A stretch of DNA of 64,000 nucleotides from Delphinus delphis (Eukaryota; Chordata; Mammalia; Artiodactyla; Delphinidae): NCBI RefSeq assembly GCF_949987515.2, contig NC_082692.2, positions 93,505,488-93,569,487 on the forward strand. The letters are read 5' to 3'. Both the position numbers and the translations under genes were made by a program. Under the pieces are notes generated by a model, which worked only from the letters and a program-made list of their open reading frames with translations, was not told the origin of the DNA and made no database searches. Shown in pieces: positions 11,978-24,851 of the stretch (positions are counted from its first letter, which is position 1; each line of letters starts with the position of its first letter).

Positions 11978-12190
11978 GGGCTTCCCTGGTGGTGCAGTGG
12001 TTGGGAGTCCGCCTGACGATGCGGGGGACGCGGGTTTGTGCCCCAGTCCGGGAGGATTCCGCGTGCCGCGAAGCGGCCGGGCCCGTGGGCCGTGGCCACT
12101 GGGCCTGCGCGTCCGGAGCCTGTGCTCCGCGGCGGGAGAGGCCACGGCTGTGAGAGGCCCGCGTACCGCAACAAAAAACAACAAAAAACC
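11978..12190 (+). mobile_element. CHR SINE, short form
   Basis: Short CHR subtype: a tRNA-like head, then 'gggcctgcgcgtccggagcc' and 'gagaggcccgcgtaccgc', then an A-rich tail. The 'ccacaactactga' centre of the long form is absent. The 10-bp duplication ctcacctgaa at 11968-11977 and 12191-12200 bounds it. It is strikingly GC-rich in an AT-rich setting. Confidence 0.93.
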
Positions 12191-12278
12191 CTCACCTGAA
12201 ATCAAGTGAGAGGCCTAGTTTCAAGAAGCAAGCAGATAGAAGCACTTAGGTACCAATGAGGCAATCACGTGTTGCGGT

Positions 12279-12455
12279 CTGTGCTTCTCAACCCTGGCTG
12301 CACATAAGAATCACCTGGGGAAATTAAAACCATACATATGCCTAGCCCTCCAACCTGCATTATTTTAAGCAAAACCTCTGGGTTGAGCTAGGTAGCAAAA
12401 TGTTACAAAGCTCCCCATGTCATTTGTATACACTGCCAGAGCTCAGAAGCCCTGG
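12279..12455. repeat. hAT-type MITE
   Basis: Matches the common mammalian palindromic element with 'cttctcaaccctggctgcac' and 'aagaatcacctgggga', and a mirrored right half near 12390-12450. The family name is left open. Confidence 0.6.
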
Positions 12456-12459
12456 TTAG

Positions 12460-13219
12460 GTGAAGAAATAAATGACCATTCTAACATTTGAGTTGTTTTG
12501 GAGAGCTAAATCAGGCCATATTGCTGGCTTTTTACTTTGCAATATTAAGAGATGTCTTGATATGCAGGCCACCAACAAATCTTGCACAGCATCATTAAGA
12601 ACAACACCTTACATCTGTTTTTATTGTCAATTTTCAGAGGCACATATGTATTATGTTTAATTCTCAAAACTACTCTTAAGAATAACCAGAAAATATATTC
12701 CTTTTTTTTAAAGGTGAAAAAAAAAAGAGCTCAGAAACCTCGCTTGACTTACCCAAATTCAAGTTGTTGGTTCCTTCTTTTTTTCCCGCTCTTCATTGAT
12801 TTCCTCAATAAATCTACTGAGTATTCAGTATGTGATGAAAGCTTACAAGTTAATTAGTTCTGGGATGACAGCAGCAGGACGCAGAATTCCAGGCTAGAGG
12901 AGGCCCCACGGTAACAGGAACATGGAATCATCAAACGGAAAGAATGTTTCCTTGGAAGAGTTTGTCAGAGGGTGCCAGGGCAGGGATCTTACACAGTTCT
13001 GACATCACTGGCACTGGAGCTGACTTCTCTTCTGGTCTCAGCTCCTTGTCTTCAGCATTTATACTGTTCTCTTGTCTCCATTCCAGGTATTTAGTCTCCA
13101 TTTTCAACACAAAGTCTTTGTTAAATACTTTGTTTTCCTGTTGTGGTACCGACTGCCCCTACACACTCGCTTCTGCTGCGACCACCACTCAAAGCGTTCT
13201 ATCTTCTCCCAACCACAGT
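12460..13219. other. Unassigned sequence
   Basis: No known repeat recognised with confidence. The open frame at 12944-13231 is serine-rich with no motif I can name. Confidence 0.4.
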
Positions 13220-13612
13220 ATGAGCATGTGACCAAGGGCTGGCCAATCCTGGCGCCTGTTCCCTCTGTTCAGTGATTGGTCCAAAATGTGGGTGTGTGTT
13301 TCCAGTATGGCCAACATGGATCTTCTATGTGATTTCATTCGAGGATACGGGGAGACAGTGCATCTCTCTTCCTGGTGGATCATGAGCTGTGAGATTCCTT
13401 CTCTTTTGCCTCTTGAAGAAAGAGCTGTCTGTGGCAGGAGACACTGATGTCAGCCCGCATAGAGGAGGGCCGACAAACAGAACCAAGAGATGAAGAGAGT
13501 GGAAACTCGGAACACACGGTGCTGTGCCTTGCATCCACCTGTGCGTGGATTTCCCAATTACTTAAGCCAATAAATTACTGCATCAAGAAGTGTGAGTTGT
13601 ATTTGTCAATTT
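13220..13612 (+). repeat. Possible old LTR or DNA-transposon relic
   Basis: It includes 'ctggccaatc' near 13240 and ends 'ttaagccaataaattactgc' near 13562-13581. That ending resembles a mammal-wide repeat in which AATAAA-like text follows a TTAAGCCA motif. I cannot name the family. Confidence 0.35.
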
Positions 13613-13821
13613 TGTAACAGAAAATAATCTGGTCATTACACCGCATGTCATAAAGACCTGGGGCATTTGGATATGTTTTTGATTAACCAGTTTCAGCTCA
13701 GAATGGAGCTGTTACACATCACTGAAGATTGTAAGGACAATTCCTCGCCAATCATAGCCTTTGGCCTTGGGCACAAAGGACATTCCTCTAAGCATCATGG
13801 AGTATGAAGCCTACATTAGTG

Positions 13822-14017
13822 CAGTGCTCCTCGAGGCGCACTCCTGCACCAGCAGCATCGGCATCGCAGGGGAACTAGTTAGGAATGCAAATTCTCAGGC
13901 CATTTCTAGGACTTACTGAATCAGAAAGTCTAGGGGGAGCCCAGCAATCTGCCTTTTAACAAGCCTTCCAGGTGATCCTGATACATGCTAAAAACAGAGA
14001 ACTACTGTAGAGTCCAA
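13822..14017. repeat. hAT-type MITE with inverted ends
   Basis: It begins cagtgctcctc and ends gagaactactg, which form an imperfect terminal inverted repeat. Inside, 'gggaactagttaggaatgca', 'tactgaatcagaaagtctag' and 'ccaggtgatcctgat' match the common palindromic hAT-like MITE. No 8-bp target duplication is visible. Confidence 0.65.
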
Positions 14018-14719
14018 ACATGTCCCTCTCCTTTTATCAGAGGTAGTTAAATCAAATTTTGAGTGATAATTTTATGAAACGTATATTACATACACACAAA
14101 TCTTCCTTGTCTAAACAATTTGCCAGACCTAGACAACCTGAAAGTGTCTTAACCTATTTCTGTTAATAATGACAATAAACAGAAAACTCATAGGAGCTAA
14201 AATTCATTGAATGCTTATTCCATACAAGGAATCATACCACTTTCTTTACATGTGTTATTTCCTTTTTGGAATGTTGGCACTGTGAAATTTTTTGGTTTCA
14301 GTGTTTCCCTGGAATGAACTCTCAGTACCCTGGTAACCATCCCTGGATTAGGACTCAGTAGGTACATCTGTATTTATTTGTGAGATGCATTTTACTCTCG
14401 CAGGAGAGATAACATCATTTGAAAGAATCAGCAAAAAATTTCTCATGGTAGAAGCAAGAAGCTTTTAAGTTAGGGATGGAAAATCCTTGCAAATAATTCA
14501 TTATTTGCCTGTTATCACAGAAGCACGTCTGGCCCAGGTGGAATGATGGCACGATTTACAAGCCATCTGTTTTCAATATGGTAACCTGAAGCTAATAAAA
14601 ATACTCTGGTACTGTGGAGAGGGAATCATATGTCATTTATTTGGTTGTTGTTGTTTTGAGCACTTGAAAGAATATTTGAGAGATTCTCCTGTCGTAGTTT
14701 CAAATACTGATTCATGTCA

Positions 14720-14850
14720 GCCAGCTGGGTACCTTAAAAATTACCCAGGGGCTTGTGGAAAGTATAGTTTTCTGAGACTCTGAGTCAGATGATCTGGAAT
14801 AGAGCCCAGGAGTCTGTATTATATGAAAAGGCTTTGCAGCTAGATCGGGG
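14720..14850. repeat. hAT-type MITE fragment
   Basis: Partial and diverged copy of the same palindromic family: 'aaaaattacccaggggctt', 'gactctgagtcagatgatct' and 'gcccaggagtctgtatt'. Confidence 0.5.
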
Positions 14851-16189
14851 ACCTTTCTAAATCAAGAATGTTGGTTTACAAAATGTGCATTAATTATTTG
14901 GGGGAATTGTCATGAGGCCTGTGGGTAATCCTTCAGTGACTGCCACCTTTATCTATTTTATATTCTGAATTTTGGTGTGAGCCTTCATTTAAAAGAAGGA
15001 ATGTGCTACAAATTTTTTAAATCTCTACTTTGGTTTGTTCTTTTGTTTAAGATTACAGGAGGATTGGGACTGGAGTCCAGGCCTCTGTCTCCCACGGCAG
15101 GGCTCCTTCTGCCTGCAACACAGTGCCAGCAAGGATCCAGGACGGTTGAGGGGAAGAGCGTTTGCTCAGAATTCTCTAGCTTTCCAGTTACAAGGCAGGT
15201 TTAGGGGTATGATAATCTGGTCAGGTTCTCTGTGTCTTCTAACTTAACGATACTCTCCATTTAAAGGCTGACCTTTATGAACTCAGCTTGTTCATTCACA
15301 GAAATCTGCCGAGAGGTTGCACTACCACTGTGTGTGTTTGCCGAGGTCCTGTGAGTGATAGTTAGAGGGAGGATGGTTAACGTTGTAGTAGGCTTCCGGG
15401 TTAGAGCAGAGAAACTTAACACCGTTCTTTCTTCCTCTTTGGGGGATCTCCTCTTGGATCTGATTGTGCATCTTTTTGAGGAAATATACTAGAACGTAGG
15501 TTTTAAGATTCTTGTTCTGGAAATAAAGAAACACTATTTTATAAAACTCTGGGGGGGGGGGTGGGCAATTTATGATTATGAGACCTCAACACAGATTTTG
15601 GAGAAAAACTAAAAAATATTGATTAACAAATACAGGTATCAAGATATTTAAGGCATAGGGTCAGAAACTGAGGTTCACGAAAAAGCAAGAAAGAGATTGG
15701 GCAAATATGCGCATATAATATACACAGACCCCCCCCACCCTCCCCCTCCACACACACACACACACACACACTACACATTGTCTCACAGAGGATATTTCTA
15801 AGTTTCCTTTGTAAATAGGAGGCAAGCAACAGAAAACAAAAAGTCGTATGGTCTTTGTATTCCCGTACTAACTGGCATACATTCTGCTGATGGCTACACA
15901 TGTCCTTCTAATAATCCACAAAGGGCTGGTTTTCTTCTCAACAGATGACCACAGGGCAATATGATACTCCTTTTCTTACAGAGCATGGAGCTTTGACAGT
16001 TTTGTTCTTTTTGTTTTTTTCCTAAAGAAAAATTATGTTAACCTGAAGTAAAGGATTAATAAGTTCTTTTACCAAAAAAATGTTCAAGTTCTTGCCCCAA
16101 GCAGTTCCAAGTCAGGATGTTAGGAATTGTGCCTCTTGCTTAGACAACTTGTTCCATTATATTATCCAAAGGAAGGGGTAATTAGTCAG
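14851..16189. other. Unassigned sequence with G-run and CA repeat
   Basis: No gene or family recognised. A G run lies at about 15551-15560. A C-rich then CA-repeat tract lies at about 15729-15771, with roughly 22 bases of pure CA. Confidence 0.5.
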
Positions 16190-16440
16190 GATTCGTCAGA
16201 GAAACAGAACCAGTAGGATGTGCATATACAGCAAGAGGTTTATTATAAGGAATTGGTTCATATAATTATGAAGGTGGGCGAATCCCAAGATTGCAGGGTA
16301 GGCTGGAGACTATTGTGAATCAGAGTCAGTGGTGTAGTTCCTATCCCAATCCAAGGCGTCCAGCTAAGCAGAACATGATCAGACCTTAATATGCAGACAG
16401 ACTCAAAGGTTAAGTGAAATTGTAGAAAGTGTTCTAAATT
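16190..16440. repeat. Mammal-wide repeat fragment, family not named
   Basis: It contains the recurring motif 'gtcagagaaacagaaccagt' followed by 'ggtttattataaggaattgg' and 'attatgaaggtgggcgaatc'. This text is common in mammalian interspersed repeats, but I cannot assign the family. Confidence 0.45.
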
Positions 16441-17865
16441 ATATTGTGTTCTTCAACCCCCAGTGTTAGGAAAGTAAAGTCACGATAGTATTTAAACTAT
16501 TTTCTGCATACTTAGTTTGACACAACTTTTGACATAAACTTATCACATCAAAAGAAATCACCTTTCGTCTTTAAATTGTCACAGAGCCAAGAGATATGAT
16601 GGGTGAGAGGAAAATTTGTTTAGCTCATAGCACAGTAATTCAATTTTACTTCGACTTGTAATATATTGTTGCTTCTAATGGCCTCCCAGCCCCAAATTCC
16701 AGTATGGAGCCCACTATGTAGTCAGGGTGCCTGTACCTGACAAAATTCCCTGTTGCCTTAGGAGATTATATCTAAACACCTTTATTCTTTTATGCCAGTT
16801 TCATAAATCCTCGTGCTGCCAGACTTTGAATGTGGTGTAAGTATCAACCCCCAGATAAGAAAGTAGATTCTGACAGAACTATATAATCAAAAGTAATTTT
16901 CCTTTTGCAACCATTCCACAAAGAAATATAGAAAATTTGAAGTTCTTCACCTACTTCCATTGTCTTACATTAGTATTCTTTTTTGAGAGTTGTCATATGA
17001 AGCTAGGGCAAAGCTGAAATAATAATATCCTGCATCATTTTACTTTTTATTTTGGTATTTCTCCCCTAACTTACTGCCTGTCTCTTTTCAATATTCCCAC
17101 CATCCTTTCATATTGCCTGCTGAGCATTCTTTTCTCAAGTCAAAGAGTTGAATTTTCTTATTATGTTTCAAATATTTTAGAGGTGTCCCTGTATTACTAG
17201 GGTCCCTTGCAGCTAGGCAACAGTCCCATGAGCTCCAGCCCACACAAGAAAAAGGAGAACGTATAGCTTGGGGGATTTGGGAAAGGAAGTGAGGACCAGT
17301 GCTAGGATTGCCCATGCTGCCTTTGACTTTGGAAATGAGCCCAAGGTGAAGGCAAAGACAGGTCATAATAAAGGCAACCAGAGTTTTTCAGAGAACATGG
17401 TGCAAATTTGTCTTCCAATTAAAAATAGAAACCTAAGTTTCTAAAAGTAAGTCTTTGGAGAGGAAGTTTCTTACCCCAGCTCCAAACCGGAGCACAGCAG
17501 GTTCTAAGTTCAAAGATAAGAGATGCATCTGTGATACTTTTTAAAGCTGGCAGAGATGGGTGACAAACCAGAGAAGCACTGATAGTTGAGGGCTCTCCTC
17601 GTTCAGAGTGTGGGTACCGGTGCTACTGGGAAGTAGAGGAGGAAGGCTTACGACATATTTTATGCATCCAGAGGGCTGTGAGAAAAGATTTCATAGAGCA
17701 AGAGGGATTTGCCTTATGGCCTAGATCATATATTCTATATACTGCTGCCAAAATTCCTTGACTGGGGAATAATGCAGCTGTAAGTATAGATGGGATCTGC
17801 CTGCCTGACATTCGAGATAGCTGGTGGCATTCTCCCATGCCTCAGCACCCTGCATAACCAGAAAT
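16441..17865. other. Unassigned sequence
   Basis: No gene or repeat recognised. The minus-strand frames at 17088-17366 and 17623-17953 have no recognisable domain. Confidence 0.45.
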
Positions 17866-18095
17866 AATAATGACAAAGGCCAGGCTTCATTGCAAGCTTA
17901 GCATGTGTCAGGCACAAACAAGTGCTTTGCATTGGTAACTGCTTTGCATACATTATCTCACTGAATCTTCCCAGAAATATAGTGAGCTATCACTATTACC
18001 ACTTCACACATGAGGAGATGAAGTTGAAAAATATGAAGTACTTTGTCCATTCAGCTAGAGAGAGTGAGAAAATGAATACGATTCCAACACAACCA
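17866..18095 (-). repeat. MIR SINE fragment
   Basis: Antisense MIR: 'cattatctcactgaatcttc', 'actattaccacttcacacat', 'gaggagatgaagttgaaaaa' and 'gtactttgtccattcagcta'. Confidence 0.72.
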
Positions 18096-18315
18096 GCTAC
18101 ATAACTTGTGAGGTCCTTTGTGAAAAAAAATATTATTTTCATTATTTCTAAAACTGCTCTATTGAGGTTATAATTAATACAAAAAATGTACGTATTTAAT
18201 GTATACAATTTGATGTGTTTGGACATATGCATACACCCACAAAATCATCACCACAATCAGGGTAAAAGATATATCCATCACCTCCAAAATTTTCCTTGTG
18301 TCTCTTTGTTTTTGG

Positions 18316-18364
<49 letters not shown>
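18316..18364. repeat. (TG)n microsatellite
   Basis: About 49 bases of uninterrupted TG in the 3'UTR of the minus-strand L1. Confidence 0.97.
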
Positions 18365-18367
<3 letters not shown>

Positions 18368-20238
18368 AGAAGACTTAGCATGAGATCTACTCTCTTAACA
18401 AATGTTTAGGTGCTCAATGCAGTATTGTTAACTATAGGCAGTATGTCATACAGCAGATTTCTAGAACGTATTCATCTTGCATAACTGAAACTTTATACCC
18501 ATTGAACAACAACACCTCATTTCCCCTTCCTCCCAGCTACTGGCAACTGCCATTCTATTTTTCCTTCTATGAGTTTGCCTACTTTAGATACCTAAGTGGA
18601 ATCATGCAATATTTGTCCTTCTATGACTGGCTTATTTCACTTAATATAATGTCCTCCTGGTTTATCCATGCTGTTACAAGTGGCAGGATATATTTCTTTT
18701 TTAAGTTTGAATAATATTCCATTGTATGAATATACCACACTTTCCTTATCCATTCATCTGTCAATGGACATGTGGATTGCATACATATCTTGGCTCTTGT
18801 GAAAAATGGTATAATAAATATGGTAGTGCAGATATCTCTTTGAGGTTTTGATTTCAATTATTTTGGATGTACACCTAGAAATGGGATTGCTGGATCATAT
18901 TTGGTAGTCCTATTTCTAATTTTTTGAGGAATCCCCATACAGTTTTCCAAAGTGGCTGCAACATTTTACTTTCAAAACTGCAAGGGTTCCAATTTCTCCA
19001 CATCCTCACCAATATGTTTTATTTATTTTTTTGTAATAACCATCTTAACAGGTGAGGTGATATCTCATTGTGGTTTTGATTTGCATTTCCCTGATGACTG
19101 GTGATATTGAGCACCTTTTCATATACTGGTTGCCCATTTTCATGTCTTCTTTGGACAAATGTCTATTCAAGTCCTTTGCCCACTTTCTAATTGAGTTTTT
19201 TGGGGTTTTTTGCTTTTGAGTTGTAGGAATTTCTTGTATAATTTGGATATTAGCCCCTTAACAGATACATGGTTTGTGACTATTTTCTCCCATTTTGTAG
19301 GTTGCCTTTTAATTTTCATTGTTTCCTTTGCTGTGCAGAAGCTTTGAAGTTCGATGTAGTAACACTTGTCTATTTTTGCCATTGTTACCTGTGCTTTTGG
19401 TGTCATATGCAAGAAATCATTAGTAAGACCAATGTCAAGAAACTCTCTTCCTATGTTTTCATCTATAAGTTTTATAGTATCAGGTCTTACATTTAAGTCT
19501 AATCTATTTTGATTTTAATTTTGTCTATGAGTAAGATAGGGGTCCAGTTTCATTCCTTTGCATACAATTATCTAGTTTTCCCAACACCATTTATCAAAGA
19601 GACTATCCCTTCCCCATTATGTATTCTTCACACCCTTGTGGAAGATCAATTCACCATATATATGTGGATTTATTTTTGGGCTCTCTATTCTGTTCCATTG
19701 GACTATATGTCTGTGTTTATGCCTGTACCATACTGTTTTCATTACTGTAGCTTTGAAATATATTTTGAAATCAAGAAGTGTGATGGTCCCAGCTCTGCCT
19801 TTGCTTCTCAAGATTTAATTTGTCCTTTTGTGGTCTTTTGTGGTACTATATGAATTTTAGGATTATTTTTTATATGCCTGTGAATAATGCCAGTAGGATT
19901 TTGGTTTGGATAGTATTGAATCTTTAAATCACTTTGGGTAGCACGGACATTTTAATAATATTAATTATTCCAATCCATGAATGTGTGATGTATTCTCATT
20001 TATTCATGTTTTCTTTAATTTCTTTTATCAATGTTTTATAGTTTTCAGCATACAGATCTTTCACCTCCTTGGTTAAATTTATTCCTATGTATTTTATTCT
20101 TTTCGAGACTATTATAAATAGAATTGTTTTCTTCATTTCCTCTTTGGGTAGTGTGTTATTGCATAGACATGAAACTGATGTTTGTATGTTAATTTTGTAT
20201 CCTGCAACTTTACTGAATTTGTTTATTAGCTCTAACAG

Positions 20239-20261
20239 GGGTGTGTGTGTGTGTGTGTGTG
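20239..20261. repeat. (GT)n microsatellite inside L1 reverse transcriptase relic
   Basis: About 11 GT units lie just after the degenerate FADD box region of the L1. On the minus strand this gives a run of Thr-His codons absent from normal L1 ORF2. Confidence 0.9.
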
Positions 20262-21460
20262 GAGAATTTAGGGTTCTCCATGTATAAAATTGTGTTATCT
20301 GCAAATAGAGACAAATTTATTTCTTCCCTTCTGATTTGGCTGCCTTTTATTTCTTGTTCTTGCCTAATTACTCTGGTTAGGAGTTCCAGTGCACTATGTT
20401 GAATAGAAGTAGCAGTGGTGGGCATCCATGATTTGCTCCAGATCTTAGAGGAAAAGTCTTCAGTATTTTACCATTGAGAGTGTTGCTAGTTGTAGGCTTG
20501 TTTTATATGGCCTTTATTAAGTCAAGTTAAATTCCATCTATGTCTAGTTTGTTGAGTGTTTTTATTATAAAAGTGTGTTGAATTAGTCAAATGCTTTTTT
20601 CTGCATCCATTGAGATGATCATATAATTTTTATCCTTCATTATGTTAATATAATAGATGGCATTTACCAATTTGCATATGTTGAACAATCCTTGCATCCT
20701 AGAAATAAATCCCACTTAATTATGGTGTATATTCTTTTAATGTTCTGTTGAATTTGGTTTGCTAGTATTTTGTTTGAGAACAGTTGCATCTATGTTCATC
20801 AAGGATATTTGTCTGTAATGGTCTATAATTCTATTTTCTTAGAGTGTCCTTATTGGCTTTGGTATGAGGGTAATGCTGACCTAGTAAAATGAGTTTGAGT
20901 CTGAGAAGGATTGGTGTTAATTCTTCTTTAAATGTTCGGCAGAATTCACCAGTGGAACCATCTGGTCCTCAGATTGTTGCTGTTGTTGTTAGGAGGCTTT
21001 TGATTACTGATTCAATGTTCCTATTTGTTATTGGTGTGTTCAGTTTTCTATTTCTTCATGATTCAGTCTTTGTAAGTTGTGTATTTCTAGGAATTTATCC
21101 ATTTTTCTAGGTTACCTAATTGGTTGGCATACAGTTGTTCACAGTAGTCCCTTATGAACCTTTTTATTTCTATGGCATCAGTTGTAATGTTTCCTTTTTC
21201 ATTTTTAAATTTTATTTGAGTCTTCTTTTTTTTAGTTAGTATAACTAAAGGTTTGTCAATTTTATTTATTTTTCTAAAAAGCCAACTCTTTGTTTCAGTG
21301 ATTTTTTCATATTGCTTTTATAGTCTATTTCATTTCTTTCTTCTGTGATTTTTATTGTTTCCTTCCTCCACTAACTTTGGACTTAATTTGTTCTTCTTTT
21401 TCTAGTTCCTTGAGTTTTAAAGATAGGTTGTTTATTTGAGAGCTTTCTTGTTTTTAAATG

Positions 21461-22088
21461 TAGATAAAGTGAGTCCTTCAAGTTGAAACAAATGGCACGA
21501 AACAACAACATGAAAGCATACAATAGTATAAAACTCATTGGTAAAGGTAAATATATGGACAAATACAAAAAAAAAACCCCACAACAGTAATACTGTAAAG
21601 GTGGTTTGTATATCACTTTTAATTTTACTGTAAAAATTAAAAAACAAATGTATTAAAATAAACTGTATCCACAAAAATTTGATAATAGATTTATAGTATT
21701 AAAATGTAAATCATGACATTAATAACATAATGAGTTATTTTTTTCATCTCTACCAATCTGTAGTTCTGGCCATTTTTTTGCCACCCTGTTAGTGTCTAAG
21801 AGAAGATATTCACCTCTAGATTAGAGATCAATGTTTTACAGCTGAGGTATTTTTGTTATGGTAATTGTGAAATTTTCCAGCACAGACATGGTGAGGTTCA
21901 GTGAGATATATCAAAGTGTGCATGCCCTTGAGCTTTCTGAAAAAGAGATGCTGTATAAATCAAATCAGGTATTAACATTATCACAACTTTAGTAGCAGCA
22001 ACCAGCAGAGGTCTGCCTTTGAAGAGTTTATTCACATCTAGACATGACCATGTATTTGTGAGTTAATATTTAAATGCTTACAATTCTT
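21461..22088. other. Unassigned AT-rich sequence
   Basis: No known repeat, exon or RNA gene recognised between the L1 end and the CHR SINE. Confidence 0.5.
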
Positions 22089-22427
22089 GGACTTCCCTGG
22101 TGGCGCAGTGATTAAGAATCCGCCTGCTAATGCAGGGGACATGAGTTCGAGCCCTGGTTTGGGAAGATTCCATATGTCGTGGAGCAACTAAGCCCGTGCA
22201 CCACAACTACAGAGCCTGTGCTCCAGAGCCCGCGAGCCAGAACTACTGAGCCTGTGAGCCACAGTTACTGAAGCCCGCGTGCCTAGAGCCTGTGCTCCAC
22301 AACAAGAGAAGCCACTGCAATGAGAAGCCCGTGCCCTGCAACAAAGAGTAGCTCCCACTCGCCACAACTAGAGAAAGTCCGCGCGCAGCAACGAAGACCC
22401 AACACAGCCAAAAATAAATAAATAAAT
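22089..22427 (+). mobile_element. CHR SINE, long form
   Basis: It starts ggacttccctggtggcgcag and has a tRNA-like head with a mutated B box (gagttcgagccc), 'ccagaactactgag' units and an (AAAT)n tail. An imperfect target duplication, aaatgcttacaa (from 22072) against aaatgctacaa (22428-22438), bounds it. Confidence 0.93.
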
Positions 22428-22439
22428 AAATGCTACAAG

Positions 22440-23400
22440 GCTCGTTTTTTACTTTATTTGAAAATAGTAAAGTGGTGGTGATTTTATATTTCTATTTACA
22501 TTGCAGGGGGGCCACAGGTGGTATACACTGTGATCCAGACATGCATATTACTGGAAGACGTCTGCTATTTTATAGCTGTGGCTTGGAGTCCTCATACGCT
22601 GGTAATGGGATCAAGTTATATGCTCTCCTTTAGTTTCTGATGTGTAGTGGCTTTCATATCAATTGGGGGGGGGTCTAAAAAAACCTGCAGGAAGACATCA
22701 GTGAACAGCTGTTCCAAGTAGGTTAGTCTTTTTTTCTCTCCTTTTACTTTCTTTTATTCTTATTCATTTATTTATACACATTCAACCTCTGTGGGTCAAA
22801 AATCTCTCATTGGGGTTAGGTTTGCTCCAAGGAAAGTAAGACTTTAGAAAAGAACTATGTTCCTCAAACATCAGAGAGAGACAGGGCCAGAATAGAGAGA
22901 GAAAAAAGTCAGGAAGAAAAGGAAGGTGGTGATTACATAAATGAATTAGACGGGAGATAAGGAAGCTTTCAGAAGAGACAAGGGATCTATCAGTCAATTT
23001 TCTCTCTCTTTGAAAAGCATAGCAATGTGATTTTATGTCTTTCAAATAGATTCTAAACAGTATTCTTCTAAATTAAAAAATTTGAAAAAAAGGAAAACAA
23101 ACAGACTAACTTTTGCATTAAGTACACCTTAGCAATGAGATAACCCTGGGTAGGAGGAAAAGGGCAGGGGAACAGATGTTTTAAAAAGCAGTATTCTTAG
23201 TTTTGTTTTATAATTGAGCCATGAGTTAAATTTTTTGAATTGGTTACTAGTTTTTTAAGATTTGAAAGTGAAAGGAATCTATTACTGGCTTTATTGTCAT
23301 GATCAAATATTCCAGGCATCTTTATGCCTAAGAATTCAATTTTACAGAAAGCACTTTCAACTGCAATTGCTGGAAGAGATTGCTTTATGAGATGTGAGCA
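22440..23400. other. Unassigned sequence
   Basis: No gene or repeat recognised. There is a short G run at about 22664-22672 and an A/G-rich stretch at 22860-22930. Confidence 0.45.
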
Positions 23401-23409
23401 AGCTCAATT

Positions 23410-24070
23410 TCAAAAAAAATATTTTTTTGAGCTCTTATTCTGTGCATAGCACTGGGCCTCATGGAGCACACAAAAGAAAAGAAGACATCATGACTGGGCA
23501 TATAATCAGCACATGTGGAACAATTAAAGGGCAGTACAAGGAGGCTCATGGTGGGACTCAAGTGTGGTATCACTGTAAACACTTAGGGAGATCAGAGGAA
23601 GGATGGATTGTGTCAGGTGAAGTGAGGCTTAAACAAACGTTTAAAGGGTAAAAAGCTTTCAAATAAGTCACAAGGGAAAGAAGGAGATATGCAGGCATGA
23701 AAAATAGCCTTGGACCAATCTGGAGGTGGGTAGATCAGACCTGAGTTCATAAGGCAGAGCAGAGATTAATACTGGAAGTTAGATGATATGAACTAGACAG
23801 TAGGGGAAAATGAAGTTATGTGTGCATAGTAAACATTTATTAAATGCCTAATGTGCGCTGGGCACCACTTGAACAATTGGGGTTACGAAAGCAAGCAGGA
23901 TTTAATAGTCTAGAATCTCACTGTCCCCTAAAAGAACCAAACATGTAAGTCAGCAATCACAAAATTAGTGTACTATACACAATAATGGAGGTTTTAAGAT
24001 CTAGTGGCAATAAGAAAGGGTATCATTTAGGTAGGAGTTGATAGAAATAAATACAGTCTCTTTCCCATTA
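23410..24070 (-). repeat. L2 LINE, antisense fragments
   Basis: Antisense L2 text in two stretches. One has 'gagctcttattctgtgcata' and 'gggcctcatggagcacacaa'; the other, at about 23830, has 'acatttattaaatgcctaat' and 'tgggcaccactt'. The mirrored L2 3' end (CAATAAATGTTTGTTGAA type) explains both. They are old and may be two insertions. Confidence 0.55.
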
Positions 24071-24749
24071 TAGTGTTCAAATCAGAAACCTGGATTCAGG
24101 CACTTTGGTGTGGCTACCATGGGAAAAATCCTAAATGCCAAAGATGTGAACTCTTCTTCCTGCAGATCAAGTTCTAGTGTCTTCTAACTGAAAAGCAGTG
24201 GTTCTTTCATCTGGTGTATTCAGCCTTTGCATCACCACCGACAATTCAGGAGTTTAACAAACTTAGCAGGGAGAAAAAAGACCCAGATTCAAAGAATGTT
24301 TTCAACTCTTTAGGATGCATTTATAATAGAACACCCTCCCTTTTAGAGCAACATAAGTTCTGCAGATTCAAGCTTCTGTAGTTTGAAAGTCAAATGGATT
24401 GTTTGAGGGAATGTGGTTTCTGCTGATAATTGGAAGAAGGATAAGAAGGTTATAAACAATGGGCTGAAAAGTAAACAACATTTAAGGAACAATTTTACTC
24501 GGTATCTCTACTTCTTATAATTAAGTCTCAGCTCAGTAATTTGTTTGGAACTCAATTTTCAATAATTTTTTGCAAGTCATAAGATGCTAGGTCTATGGGT
24601 AAGCTAGTGTTTAACCTACTGGTTATGGCTGAAGAAATATAGAAAGGTTGTCGTGAAGTTTCAACTATTGCATATATTGGAAAACTGTTGTCATATGAAA
24701 GTAAGGAGAAATGGGTCATTTTATTTGTAGGCATTACAAGAATTTCAAT
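24071..24749. other. Unassigned sequence
   Basis: No gene or family recognised. Confidence 0.45.
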
Positions 24750-24830
24750 ATTCATTCATTCATTCATTTATTCATCCATCCACTAAATATTGAGTACTTT
24801 CCATTGGCTAGGTATTGTGTTATTGTTCGT
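24750..24830 (-). repeat. L2 3' end with ATTC repeats
   Basis: (ATTC)n followed by 'ccactaaatattgagtactt' is the reverse complement of the typical L2 terminus with its TGAA tail repeats. Confidence 0.65.
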
Positions 24831-24851
24831 TAAGATTCTAGGATTAGGCAA

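Larger units (their letters stand above)
18150..21460 (-). mobile_element. 5'-truncated old LINE-1, minus strand (3.3 kb)
   Basis: Reverse complement of L1 from the 3'UTR (18150) through the ORF2 C-terminus ('taatattccattgtatgaat' at about 18711-18730) into the reverse transcriptase domain. It ends near 21460 upstream of the RT core. On the minus strand the FADD catalytic box at about 20310 reads F-A-D-N, so the second aspartate is lost. Frames are broken repeatedly. Two TG/CA microsatellites lie inside it. Open frames on either strand here are L1 remnants or shadows. Confidence 0.88.
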
